Below, piece by piece: positions 45,012 to 52,496 of a DNA stretch of 64,000 nt; position 1 is the stretch's first letter; the number at the start of each line of letters is the position of its first letter. The translations under genes and the position numbers were made by a program. The stretch lies in contig JAFQOR010000010.1 of assembly GCA_017403125.1 (NCBI GenBank), positions 18,545 through 82,544 on the forward strand, written 5' to 3'. A model generated the notes under the pieces. That model was given only the letters and a program-made list of their open reading frames with translations. It made no database searches and was not told the origin of the DNA. The DNA is from Alistipes sp. Lineage in GTDB: Bacteria; Bacteroidota; Bacteroidia; Bacteroidales; Rikenellaceae.

Positions 45012-45752
45012 CTACTCCGATACAAGGATACGACCGCAGTACTCGCAAACGATAAGTTTCTTACCCTGACGAATATCTACCTGACGCTGGGGAGGAATAC
45101 GGTTGAAGCAACCGCCACAAGCATCACGTGTTACGGTAACAACAGCCAAGCCGTTGTGGACGTTGCTGCGAATACGGTTGTAGGCCGTGAGAAGACGCTC
45201 GTCGATAGGCTGCTTTGCCTTTTCGGCCTTTGCCACGAGGTCCGCAACCTGCTGTGCTGTCTCTGCCTCGATAGAATCCAACTCCTCTTTCTTCGCCTTA
45301 TAGTCGATGTTACGCTCGGCAACACGCTCGTTCGTTTCGTCGATAAGAGCCTTCTTTGCCTTCATCGTTGCAGCATACTCCTTCAAACGCTTCTCGGCAA
45401 GCTCAATCTCCAACTCCTGATACTCAATCTCCTTGGTTATAGCATCATACTCGCGGTTGTTGCGAACATTGTTCTGCTGCTCCTTGTAGTTGCCAATCAT
45501 AATCTTTGCCTGATCTACCTCGCGCTTGCGCTGACGTGTAAGCGAGTTGAGCTCCTCGATCTCGGCATTGATATTCTCGATACGGGTGTTAAGGCCGGCA
45601 AGCTCATCTTCAAGATCCTGAACCTCCAAGGGAAGCTCGCCCTTAATCTTGTTGATCTCATCAATCTCCGAATCAATCTTCTGCAACTGATAGAGAGCCA
45701 TAATCTTCTCCTGCATCGAGTAATCAACTTCGTTTGTCTTCTTCTGTGCCAT
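45012..45752 (-). CDS. Coiled-coil protein with C4 zinc ribbon (CT398/HP0958-like)
   Basis: A 246-aa cytoplasmic protein: a long antiparallel coiled coil (about 15-190, rich in Glu, Lys, Leu) followed by a C4-type zinc ribbon CGGCFNRIPPQ and CEYCGRIL. This is the CT398/DUF164 layout. Family members bind nucleic acid or act as chaperones, for instance for flagellar sigma factor mRNA in Helicobacter; here the role is open. Last gene of the dNK-rsmF-merR-nif3 operon. Confidence 0.9.
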   Translation of the reverse strand: MAQKKTNEVDYSMQEKIMALYQLQKIDSEIDEINKIKGELPLEVQDLEDELAGLNTRIENINAEIEELNSLTRQRKREVDQAKIMIGNYKEQQNNVRNNREYDAITKEIEYQELEIELAEKRLKEYAATMKAKKALIDETNERVAERNIDYKAKKEELDSIEAETAQQVADLVAKAEKAKQPIDERLLTAYNRIRSNVHNGLAVVTVTRDACGGCFNRIPPQRQVDIRQGKKLIVCEYCGRILVSE

Positions 45753-45776
45753 ATAAGTTGTCGAATTTTAGTTATT

Positions 45777-46568
45777 TCAGACCAAATAGTGTATCGGATT
45801 GCGAGAGCATGCGCTCTTGCGAACTGCAAAGGTATGTAAATTTTTTGATATAATATCAAATAAAATACGAATTGCGCAAAATTCGCTCTCAAAATGTCCT
45901 ATATCTGCCAAAATCATACGATTCTCCCCCCTCATAAAGTCGTTATAACGCAAGTCGGCAGTGATGTATAGGTCGGCATCAACTGCAAGAGCATCGTCGA
46001 TGAGCGATCCTCCGGCACCTGTACATATCGCCACACGGCGTACAAGCCTATCGTCAGACGGCAGGTCGCTATACCTTATCGCTCCCACCTCGAAGATACT
46101 CTTCACTCGCGATAGCAGAGCCATAGCACTCTCGGCACGCGGCAACACACCCACAACACCAAATCCAACACTACTATCTGCACCACGTGGCTGCAACACC
46201 GACATAGACTCCAACCCAATCATTGCACCCACCTGCCAACTCATACCATTAGGCGTACTATCGAGATTGGTATGACACGCATAGAGCGCAATACCACGAC
46301 GTATTGCACGTTCGACACAACGCTCGACATAGGTTTTTGAGTTAAAGCGTTTTAGCGGATGAAAGATTATGGGGTGATGCGTGATTATTATATCGCAACC
46401 CTCACGCTCCGCCTCGTCCATGACCTCCTCCGTGACGTCCACAGCAAGCAGCGCTGCATGAACCTCGTCGTCGGGACACCCAACAATCAATCCGGAGTTG
46501 TCGTACGACTCCTGCAACGATAGTGGAGCAAAACTTTCGATAATATCGGTCAATTCTCTGATTTTCAT
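45777..46568 (-). CDS. Nif3-like dinuclear metal centre protein (DUF34)
   Basis: A 263-aa member of the Nif3/YbgI family, with metal-binding residues in IIITHHPIIF, HTNLDSTPNG and the terminal GHFESE. It is the short form without the middle PII-like insertion. Often misnamed GTP cyclohydrolase 1 type 2; its true substrate is unsettled, perhaps repair of damaged metabolites. Sits 24 bases before the zinc-ribbon gene, a pairing frequent in Bacteroidetes. Confidence 0.9.
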   Translation of the reverse strand: MKIRELTDIIESFAPLSLQESYDNSGLIVGCPDDEVHAALLAVDVTEEVMDEAEREGCDIIITHHPIIFHPLKRFNSKTYVERCVERAIRRGIALYACHTNLDSTPNGMSWQVGAMIGLESMSVLQPRGADSSVGFGVVGVLPRAESAMALLSRVKSIFEVGAIRYSDLPSDDRLVRRVAICTGAGGSLIDDALAVDADLYITADLRYNDFMRGENRMILADIGHFESEFCAIRILFDIISKNLHTFAVRKSACSRNPIHYLV

Positions 46569-46580
46569 GCTCGAATGTTT

Positions 46581-47246
46581 TTAGAACAACGACTGCTCAT
46601 AGAACGGGAAGAGCTCCTTCATCTCATCAGCTTTCTGTCGTTTCGTACGACGTCGCGCTACTGCCGTCTGCGCCTCCTCCGTGCTCTCCTGCTCGACAGG
46701 TTTAGCCTCGTTTTTGCGAGGACGACCACGACGACGTGGTGCGGGCTGCTCCTCCGCCTTCTCCTCGTTAGCGCACACATCCTCACTCTCCTTTACATCG
46801 GGTTGGGGCTCGTCGGATTTCTCCACAACCATCACACTCTCCACCACCGCTGCCTTCGCCTCTGCCTCGACATCCGTAATAAGCTCCGATACAGCCTCGA
46901 TAGGAGCCTCATACTCTATGGGGCTGTTATCGCCCAACGAGTCGCGCACCTCGACAAGCATGGCTCTGATATTCTGCAAACGCTCCAATATCGACACCTC
47001 ATGCTTAACCTTGCCACCACGACGTTTCATCGTGCGGTTGGCACCTTCGAGGGTCATACCCTTCTCCTTGACAAGGTGGTAAATAAGTTTAAGATTCTCG
47101 ACATCAGAGGGGGTGAACATGCGGTTTCCCTTCTTATTTTTGTGAGGACGGATGCAGTCGAACTTCGACTCCCAATAACGGATAAGCGATGGATTAACAT
47201 CGAGCATCTCCGTAACCTCTCCCATCGAATAGAGTAATTTTGCCAT
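46581..47246 (-). CDS. MerR-family regulator with AT-hook-bearing tail
   Basis: A 221-aa protein. The N-terminal winged helix-turn-helix (LLYSMGEVTEMLDVNPSLIRYWESKF) is of the MerR type and lacks the usual cysteine sensor. The tail (about 100-221) is acidic and low-complexity, and contains RRRGRPRKN, a classical AT-hook, plus a second basic patch RRRTKRQK. Together these could bind a MerR-type site and the minor groove of AT-rich DNA. Placed in a housekeeping operon (gap four bases to rsmF), so possibly a nucleoid-associated or global regulator. Confidence 0.85.
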   Translation of the reverse strand: MAKLLYSMGEVTEMLDVNPSLIRYWESKFDCIRPHKNKKGNRMFTPSDVENLKLIYHLVKEKGMTLEGANRTMKRRGGKVKHEVSILERLQNIRAMLVEVRDSLGDNSPIEYEAPIEAVSELITDVEAEAKAAVVESVMVVEKSDEPQPDVKESEDVCANEEKAEEQPAPRRRGRPRKNEAKPVEQESTEEAQTAVARRRTKRQKADEMKELFPFYEQSLF

Positions 47247-47250
47247 CTTG

Positions 47251-48618
47251 TTATAGTGTTTTAATAATTCTCAAATCTTTTGGATACATATTGTTGCATC
47301 GTGCACCTATGCGTTTAACAAAACCTATGGGCATCCCCCTATATCGCACGACATTTATTCCATCTTCGAACTTCGACGCAGCAACCTCGCCACGACGCAG
47401 ATACTCCACAGCCTCCTCCTCGTTCAACTCGGCAGAGGCAACCGCATCATCATTTAAGCCCACATAGAGCGATAGCGCATGGTCCGGTTTAAGCCTACCC
47501 TTGAACACATGCCCAACGGCAACTCCCGAATAGACCACCGACAACGACTCCGACAGAGCCATAACATCCTCGAAGTTTTCGGCAGAGTAGGCATAAATCG
47601 TGTCGCCAACCATACGCAGAACTACATTCGCAGGCTCCTTAAACCACTTTATTGCGACTTTGTTATCTGCCGCGGCGAGTGGACCGAATACCTTTCGTCG
47701 CGCCCTTGGCGTAACACGCCTAACCTTCGCCTCACGTTTCATTGCCACAGCCGCAAAGAAGCCCTCGCCTTTTGCGCGATGCGGATAGAAGTGGAAGCAC
47801 TGAAAAGCTCCTATACGCGACGAAACAACACCCCACGACTCGTCCACCACGACATCCGCAACGGGTAAAATATCATCGCCATACTCCTTTACCAACCACT
47901 CAACAACGCCTTCGTCTTCTGCGGCATTGAAGGTGCAGGTGCTGTATATCAAACGACCTCCGGGTCGCAATGCCCGCCACGCCTCGGTAAGTATCTCTCG
48001 CTGACGCACCACACACTGCTCAACCGATGCCACACTCCACTCCGAGCGCGCCTCATCCATCTTACGAAACATTCCCTCGCCAGAGCATGGTGCATCTACG
48101 GCAACCACATCGAACCACTCCTCGAATGAGCCGATATGCGCAGGCTCGTTGCATGTCACAACCACATTACCCAATCCCCATCGCTGCACATTGTCGGCAA
48201 GGGCAAGTGTTCTACTGTGGTTTATGTCGTTCGCCACAACCAACCCACTGCGCCCAACTAATGTCGAGTATATCGTGGTCTTACCTCCCGGCGCAGCACA
48301 CATATCCAACACACGCCCACCCTCAATATCGATATCGGAGAGCAGATGTGCCACAAATTGCGATGACGCCTCCTGCACATAGTAGGCTCCGGCATGCAAC
48401 AAAGGGTCGAACGTAAACTGCGGACGCTCCGCAAGATAACGTCCCCAACGACACCACCCCACCTGCTCACCATCATATGTCGATGCCGGCTTAAAGGGAT
48501 TAAGACGGATGGATGTCGCAGGCTCGGTGTCGAGGGCCGCGAACAGCCTCTCCGCCTCGCTCTCGCCAAGCTCGCACCGCATCCTTGCAACAAACTCTAT
48601 GGGCAGGGGTGTTCTCAT
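47251..48618 (-). CDS. rRNA (cytosine-C5) methyltransferase, RsmF/NOL1 type
   Basis: A 455-aa RNA m5C methyltransferase. The N-terminal part is ferredoxin-like; the SAM site VLDMCAAPGGKTT is followed by motif IV VDAPCSGEGMFRK and motif VI STCTFNAAEDEG, giving both catalytic cysteines. A C-terminal PUA-like extension (GVAVGHVFKGRLKPDHAL) supports the RsmF group, which methylates 16S rRNA at C1407 in E. coli; the exact target here is inferred. One base separates it from the dNK gene. Confidence 0.9.
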   Translation of the reverse strand: MRTPLPIEFVARMRCELGESEAERLFAALDTEPATSIRLNPFKPASTYDGEQVGWCRWGRYLAERPQFTFDPLLHAGAYYVQEASSQFVAHLLSDIDIEGGRVLDMCAAPGGKTTIYSTLVGRSGLVVANDINHSRTLALADNVQRWGLGNVVVTCNEPAHIGSFEEWFDVVAVDAPCSGEGMFRKMDEARSEWSVASVEQCVVRQREILTEAWRALRPGGRLIYSTCTFNAAEDEGVVEWLVKEYGDDILPVADVVVDESWGVVSSRIGAFQCFHFYPHRAKGEGFFAAVAMKREAKVRRVTPRARRKVFGPLAAADNKVAIKWFKEPANVVLRMVGDTIYAYSAENFEDVMALSESLSVVYSGVAVGHVFKGRLKPDHALSLYVGLNDDAVASAELNEEEAVEYLRRGEVAASKFEDGINVVRYRGMPIGFVKRIGARCNNMYPKDLRIIKTL

Positions 48619-48619
48619 A

Positions 48620-49240
48620 CTACAATTCGCGTTTACGCATACACATCTCCTCCAACGAGTTGCATATACGGTCGATTATCGACGGGTCCTTAACGAAGTC
48701 ATCAACATCTTTGTTTACCACCAAGACACGACCATCGTATATGTTGTCAATCCAGTTGTTATACTTATCGTTCAGACGACACAGATACTCCTCATCGATA
48801 TTCTGCTCATAGTCTCTGCCGCGCATGCGTATCTGCGAGATAAGCGTCGGCACACTTGCTTTAAGGTATATCAGCACATCGGGCTTGGGAATGGTATCGC
48901 ACTGAATGGCAAAGATTTTCATGTAGGTGTCGAAATCTCGGCTCGACATCAACCCCATCTTGTGCAGGTTATCGGCAAAGATATGGGCATCCTCGTAAAT
49001 CGTACGGTCCTGAAATACGTGCTCAGAGTTATCGGCAAGCATATCAAGAGTCTGCTCTATGCGGCTTCCAAGAAACCACAACTGCAAGTGAAACGACCAC
49101 CTACTCATATCATCGTAGAAGTCGTTTATGTAGGGATTAGCCAACGCTTCGTAGTATGCCTTGGCGTTGTAACGTTTGGTAAGAATCTCCGTTAGCGTCG
49201 TCTTTCCGCTACCGATGTTTCCCGCAATTGCTATGTACAT
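48620..49240 (-). CDS. Deoxynucleoside kinase
   Basis: A 206-aa nucleoside kinase of the deoxyadenosine/deoxyguanosine kinase family: P-loop AIAGNIGSGKTT, catalytic ER-like QDRTIYEDAHIF, substrate loop YYEALANPYINDFY and the lid RMRGRDYEQ. It salvages deoxynucleosides to monophosphates. First gene of a tightly packed five-gene operon. It would complement import of nucleosides from the nuclease/TonB system at 17-27 kb, though it is not linked to it. Confidence 0.9.
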   Translation of the reverse strand: MYIAIAGNIGSGKTTLTEILTKRYNAKAYYEALANPYINDFYDDMSRWSFHLQLWFLGSRIEQTLDMLADNSEHVFQDRTIYEDAHIFADNLHKMGLMSSRDFDTYMKIFAIQCDTIPKPDVLIYLKASVPTLISQIRMRGRDYEQNIDEEYLCRLNDKYNNWIDNIYDGRVLVVNKDVDDFVKDPSIIDRICNSLEEMCMRKREL

Positions 49241-49315
49241 GGTTAGGTCAGTATTTTAGTTTTGTCTTATTTCATTATCAATCATTGGGCGGTATGGTAG
49301 CACTCATTAGTTGAA

Positions 49316-49363
49316 CGTATTTCCCCATTCACAACAATGAGCTTGATGCCATAGATTCTGCCT
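49316..49363. repeat. 48-bp direct repeat, unit 1
   Basis: Identical to 49445-49492, with 81 bases between them. On the minus strand both units translate to the same peptide (RQNLWHQAHCCEWGNT), but no real gene is supported. Both lie in the gap between trkA and the dNK gene, where I see nothing else. Confidence 0.85.
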
Positions 49364-49444
49364 CGCGCCACCAGTAAATTTTGGCATCAGAAGGTAGAAG
49401 ATATGGTAGCAAGTCGAAATTGGGGTGGATGGGGACATACTCCT

Positions 49445-49492
49445 CGTATTTCCCCATTCACAACAATGAGCTTGATGCCATAGATTCTGCCT
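49445..49492. repeat. 48-bp direct repeat, unit 2
   Basis: Perfect copy of 49316-49363. It ends 13 bases before the trkA stop codon, so it would be in the trkA 3' untranslated region. Confidence 0.85.
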
Positions 49493-49505
49493 TATCATGC
49501 CAAAA

Positions 49506-50846
49506 TTAGTTGAAGAATTCCGCTACTCGCATAACCGATTCAGGCATAGAGAAGACTACAACACGGTCATAGGCATTCACCTGCGTATCGTCCACGGCGA
49601 TAAACACCCTATCGCCACGCACAATACCGCCAATTACGGCATCGGCGGGCAGACCCAAGTCGCGTATTCGTGACTTTGTTGCCGGCGAGTTGGGTTTAAC
49701 GATAAATTCGAGCACCTCGGCCTGACTACCCGTGAGGCATTTAATTGCCTGAACATCGGTTGTCATCGTAAAGCGGAAGATGTTCGATGCGGTTATAAGT
49801 TTTTTGTTGATGATAGTATCCACACCTATACTCTCGGCAAGCGAGATGTAGTTTATGTTCTCCACCTCGGCAATAACTCGCTTCACACCCATACGTTTGG
49901 CAAGCATTGCGGCAAGGATATTTGTCTCGCTGCGTCCTGTAACGGCGACAAAGGCATCCATGCCCGCCAAATCCTCTTCCATCATAGCCTCCGTATCGCG
50001 ACCATCCTCGTTGATAATAAGCGTCTTGTCGAGCAACTCGGCAAGGTGATACGCTTTATCGGCATTGTAATCTACGAGCTTGACGTTGATATCGTTCTGC
50101 AACTCGTTGGCAATACGCACGCCAATGCGCGAGCCACCCAGAATCATGATATTGCGTATGGCAACCTCTCTGCGTCCCGACAGTTCAACAATCTTATGCG
50201 TCACACCATGGCGCGTGATGGCGTATATCATATCCTCCTCCTCGTACCTATCATCTACTGTTGGGATAAACGTACGTGAGCCGCGCACCACAGCCACCGT
50301 GCGATATTCGAGGTCTTCGTCGTAGTACTCGGCATCGATAATCTTTCGACCGAGCAGAGGAGAGGTTAGCTCGATGCGGAATGCCACCATCGAGAGCTTT
50401 CCGCCTGCAAAGTCCGCAAACTCTGTTGTAGAGGTGTGACCCAAGAGGTTGATAACCTCGCGCGCGGCAATCTGCTCGGGATAGAAGAGATAGTCGATAC
50501 CCATGTCGATAAATATCTCCTTGCTATTGGGTTCGAGATACTCGTTGCTATCGATACGAGCAATCGCCTTCTTGGCACCGAGCTGCTTTGCCATTACTGC
50601 CGAGAGGATGTTGTCATTCTCCACCGAGCGCACAGCAATAAAGAGGTCGCACTTTCTCACCCCCGCCTTGCGCAGTACCGAGAATTGTGTGGTATCGCCC
50701 TCTACCGTAATAACATCAACCAAACTACCCACCTCGATCAACGCCTTGGGATCGACATCCGCCACCGTAAGGTCATGACCGTTACCACTGAGCATCTTGG
50801 CAAGGTGCGTACCCATATCACCTGCACCGGCTATAACAATCTTCAT
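49506..50846 (-). CDS. trkA: Trk potassium uptake regulator TrkA
   Basis: A 446-aa cytoplasmic gating ring protein. Two RCK_N (Rossmann) domains begin with KIVIAGAGDMGTHLAKML and NIMILGGSRIGVRIANEL, each with a following TrkA_C domain. It binds NAD(H) or ATP and controls a TrkH/KtrB channel. trkH is not in the window; the gene is alone after a divergent promoter region. Confidence 0.94.
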   Translation of the reverse strand: MKIVIAGAGDMGTHLAKMLSGNGHDLTVADVDPKALIEVGSLVDVITVEGDTTQFSVLRKAGVRKCDLFIAVRSVENDNILSAVMAKQLGAKKAIARIDSNEYLEPNSKEIFIDMGIDYLFYPEQIAAREVINLLGHTSTTEFADFAGGKLSMVAFRIELTSPLLGRKIIDAEYYDEDLEYRTVAVVRGSRTFIPTVDDRYEEEDMIYAITRHGVTHKIVELSGRREVAIRNIMILGGSRIGVRIANELQNDINVKLVDYNADKAYHLAELLDKTLIINEDGRDTEAMMEEDLAGMDAFVAVTGRSETNILAAMLAKRMGVKRVIAEVENINYISLAESIGVDTIINKKLITASNIFRFTMTTDVQAIKCLTGSQAEVLEFIVKPNSPATKSRIRDLGLPADAVIGGIVRGDRVFIAVDDTQVNAYDRVVVFSMPESVMRVAEFFN

Positions 50847-50907
50847 AAATAATCAACTAAATATAAAACAATTATATACAGCCCTCATCTAACGAAGGAC
50901 TATAATA

Positions 50908-50939
50908 TTTGCAAATTACAATGCAAATATATAAATTTG
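50908..50939 (+). promoter_or_regulatory. Promoter of the 86-aa membrane protein gene
   Basis: TTTG at 50908-50911, 20-bp spacer, TAAATTTG at 50932-50939. It interleaves with the trkA promoter. Confidence 0.6.
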
Positions 50940-50954
50940 CATCGAAAAATACAA
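50924..50954 (-). promoter_or_regulatory. trkA promoter
   Basis: TTG (50954-50952), 20-bp spacer, TATATTTG (50931-50924) on the minus strand. The -7 boxes of the two divergent promoters are directly adjacent. Confidence 0.6.
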
Positions 50955-50993
50955 TAAAAACGCAGTTTTTAGCATTTAATACAGAAAAAAGAT

Positions 50994-51254
50994 ATGTCAC
51001 CACTGCTTACCACCATCATCGCAGCGATTATCGCCGTTGGATTTTTTGCACTCTCGATGTCATTAACCTACCTCTTCAAGGGGCATCACATGGACTCGGA
51101 GATATCGACAAACAAGAATATGCAGCGCATGGGCATCAAGTGCGCTGTGCAGGAGACACGCGAAGATATGGGATTGAACGAGTGCGACGGCGACCAGCTC
51201 TGTTCGGGCAACTGCGCCGGCTGCGATATTGAGCATAGCGAGAACAGAAAATAG
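50994..51254 (+). CDS. Small membrane protein with cysteine-rich tail
   Basis: An 86-aa protein: one N-terminal membrane helix (TTIIAAIIAVGFFALSMSL), then a cytoplasmic or periplasmic part with the motif MGIKCAVQE and CDGDQLCSGNCAGCDIE. Four closely spaced cysteines plus one suggest binding of a metal or iron-sulfur cluster. Similar short proteins occur in Bacteroidetes with no known function. It is divergent from trkA and nine bases before the next gene. Confidence 0.7.
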   Translation: MSPLLTTIIAAIIAVGFFALSMSLTYLFKGHHMDSEISTNKNMQRMGIKCAVQETREDMGLNECDGDQLCSGNCAGCDIEHSENRK

Positions 51255-51263
51255 CAACAAACA

Positions 51264-51707
51264 ATGCAGAAGGAGCAAAATAGAGAGTGGTTGTGCCGCA
51301 ACTGCAACTCGCTGGTTGATGGCAACCTAAACACATGTCCCCACTGTCGTGCCGACCGCCCGGAGCAGACGACAACCAACGAGCGATACGACGAAATTCC
51401 CGACGTTATAGAACGCGACAACTACACCAACGCCACCCCCATAGCCAAACCCAAGTATATCTTCCGCGAGGCTGTATTGGTCAATGCAGCCGACATATCG
51501 CTCATACTCGGTCTGTTTTGCACATTTGGCATGCTCATAGCACCCGTGTTTAGCGACTTTGGCATCGAGAATACCACAATGTGGGCAATATGTATCGCCA
51601 TAGTTATCTTCGCGATAACAATGGTAACGTGGGCTGTACTACGCACTCTGGCAGACATATCACGTCGCCTACGGCTACAAGACGAGGAGCGCAATACACG
51701 GGATTAA
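51264..51707 (+). CDS. Zinc-ribbon membrane protein
   Basis: A 147-aa protein: an N-terminal zinc ribbon (WLCRNCNS, then CPHCRADRPE), a polar linker, two transmembrane helices (about 72-95 and 103-125) and a basic C-terminal tail. Probably a membrane-anchored metal-binding protein. Co-transcribed with the preceding Cys-rich small protein. No functional assignment. Confidence 0.7.
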   Translation: MQKEQNREWLCRNCNSLVDGNLNTCPHCRADRPEQTTTNERYDEIPDVIERDNYTNATPIAKPKYIFREAVLVNAADISLILGLFCTFGMLIAPVFSDFGIENTTMWAICIAIVIFAITMVTWAVLRTLADISRRLRLQDEERNTRD

Positions 51708-51730
51708 AGCCGAAAAGCTGAAAGAGAGCC

Positions 51731-51852
51731 GAAAGCAGGCAATCAGAAAAAAAGATTGGTGAAGGGCAGAAATGAGGTCATAGTAGATTTAACCAACCTC
51801 AAATGCTCTTCACCTATCTTTATTACTATCCTTTCGCGACGCTTCAACAACT
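51731..51852. repeat. 122-bp repeat, copy 1 (3' of the C10 peptidase operon)
   Basis: About 95% identical to 54237-54358 in the same orientation. It contains an imperfect inverted repeat (GGTGAAGGGCAGAAATGAGGT with ACCTCAAATGCTCTTCACC) and ends with a CTATCCTTTCGCGACG stretch like the CTACCCTTT elements. It starts 41 bases past the stop of the minus-strand lipoprotein gene. Confidence 0.8.
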
Positions 51853-51892
51853 CTTGCGCCACTCTCCCTCCGCAGAGATTATACAGCGAATG

Positions 51893-52471
51893 TTATTCAC
51901 CGAGCAACTTTTCACGCTCGGCCTTGTCTAAAATCAAACTGTATCTGCAATACAGTTGCTCGAAGCCACAAGGGAAGTAACCATCGATAATAACCTTATT
52001 ATCCTTGAAATACTGCACCTTTGACTCGCCTAAATACTCGTCGCCATAACTCCATGCTATGGTATTATTCTCTGCATCATAGACATAATGGTAGTTCTCA
52101 TACACAATCGTAGCAGGATTTGTCGGATTGGCGGAATCCTCGCCATAACGTCTGATAACACCATCCTCGAACACAATCCAAGCGATGTCCCACACACCCA
52201 TTAGCAAATCATTCATATCACATGGTTGCCACTTATCGTCAATTAGTTTGTAGGGGAGCTCATCCTTCATATCAATCAATATCGCAACATCACACAGAGC
52301 ATCTATAAACTCTGCATCATCGTACATACCACCCTGCTCCTCGATTAGTTGATCGTACAATGCCATAACGGGATCAACAAATGGCACTTCTGTTGATTGT
52401 CTATTTTCCTCTTTTTCACACGACCACAAACCTACGCAGACAACCGCGATTATAAGATAAAACCTTTTCAT
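51893..52471 (-). CDS. Small lipoprotein of the YDDAEF family, next to the C10 peptidase
   Basis: A 192-aa lipoprotein; lipobox GLWSC puts the lipidated cysteine at 18, followed by EKEEN. Paralogue of 38215-38775, sharing YDDAEF, ALCDVAIL, WSYGDEYLGESKVQYF and VIDGYFPCG. It lies 25 bases after the C10 peptidase gene on the same strand, the place where Bacteroides C10 operons carry small inhibitor genes. An inhibitor or chaperone role is therefore a fair hypothesis, but it does not look like a staphostatin and a paralogue exists far from any peptidase. Confidence 0.75.
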   Translation of the reverse strand: MKRFYLIIAVVCVGLWSCEKEENRQSTEVPFVDPVMALYDQLIEEQGGMYDDAEFIDALCDVAILIDMKDELPYKLIDDKWQPCDMNDLLMGVWDIAWIVFEDGVIRRYGEDSANPTNPATIVYENYHYVYDAENNTIAWSYGDEYLGESKVQYFKDNKVIIDGYFPCGFEQLYCRYSLILDKAEREKLLGE

Positions 52472-52496
52472 GGTACATAAATATTAAATTGAACAA

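Noticed and set aside
49307-49498. 63-codon ORF with a duplicated peptide RQNLWHQAHCCEWGNT
   Set aside because: The repeated peptide is simply the translation of the 48-bp DNA repeat; there is no promoter and it lies in the trkA 3' region.
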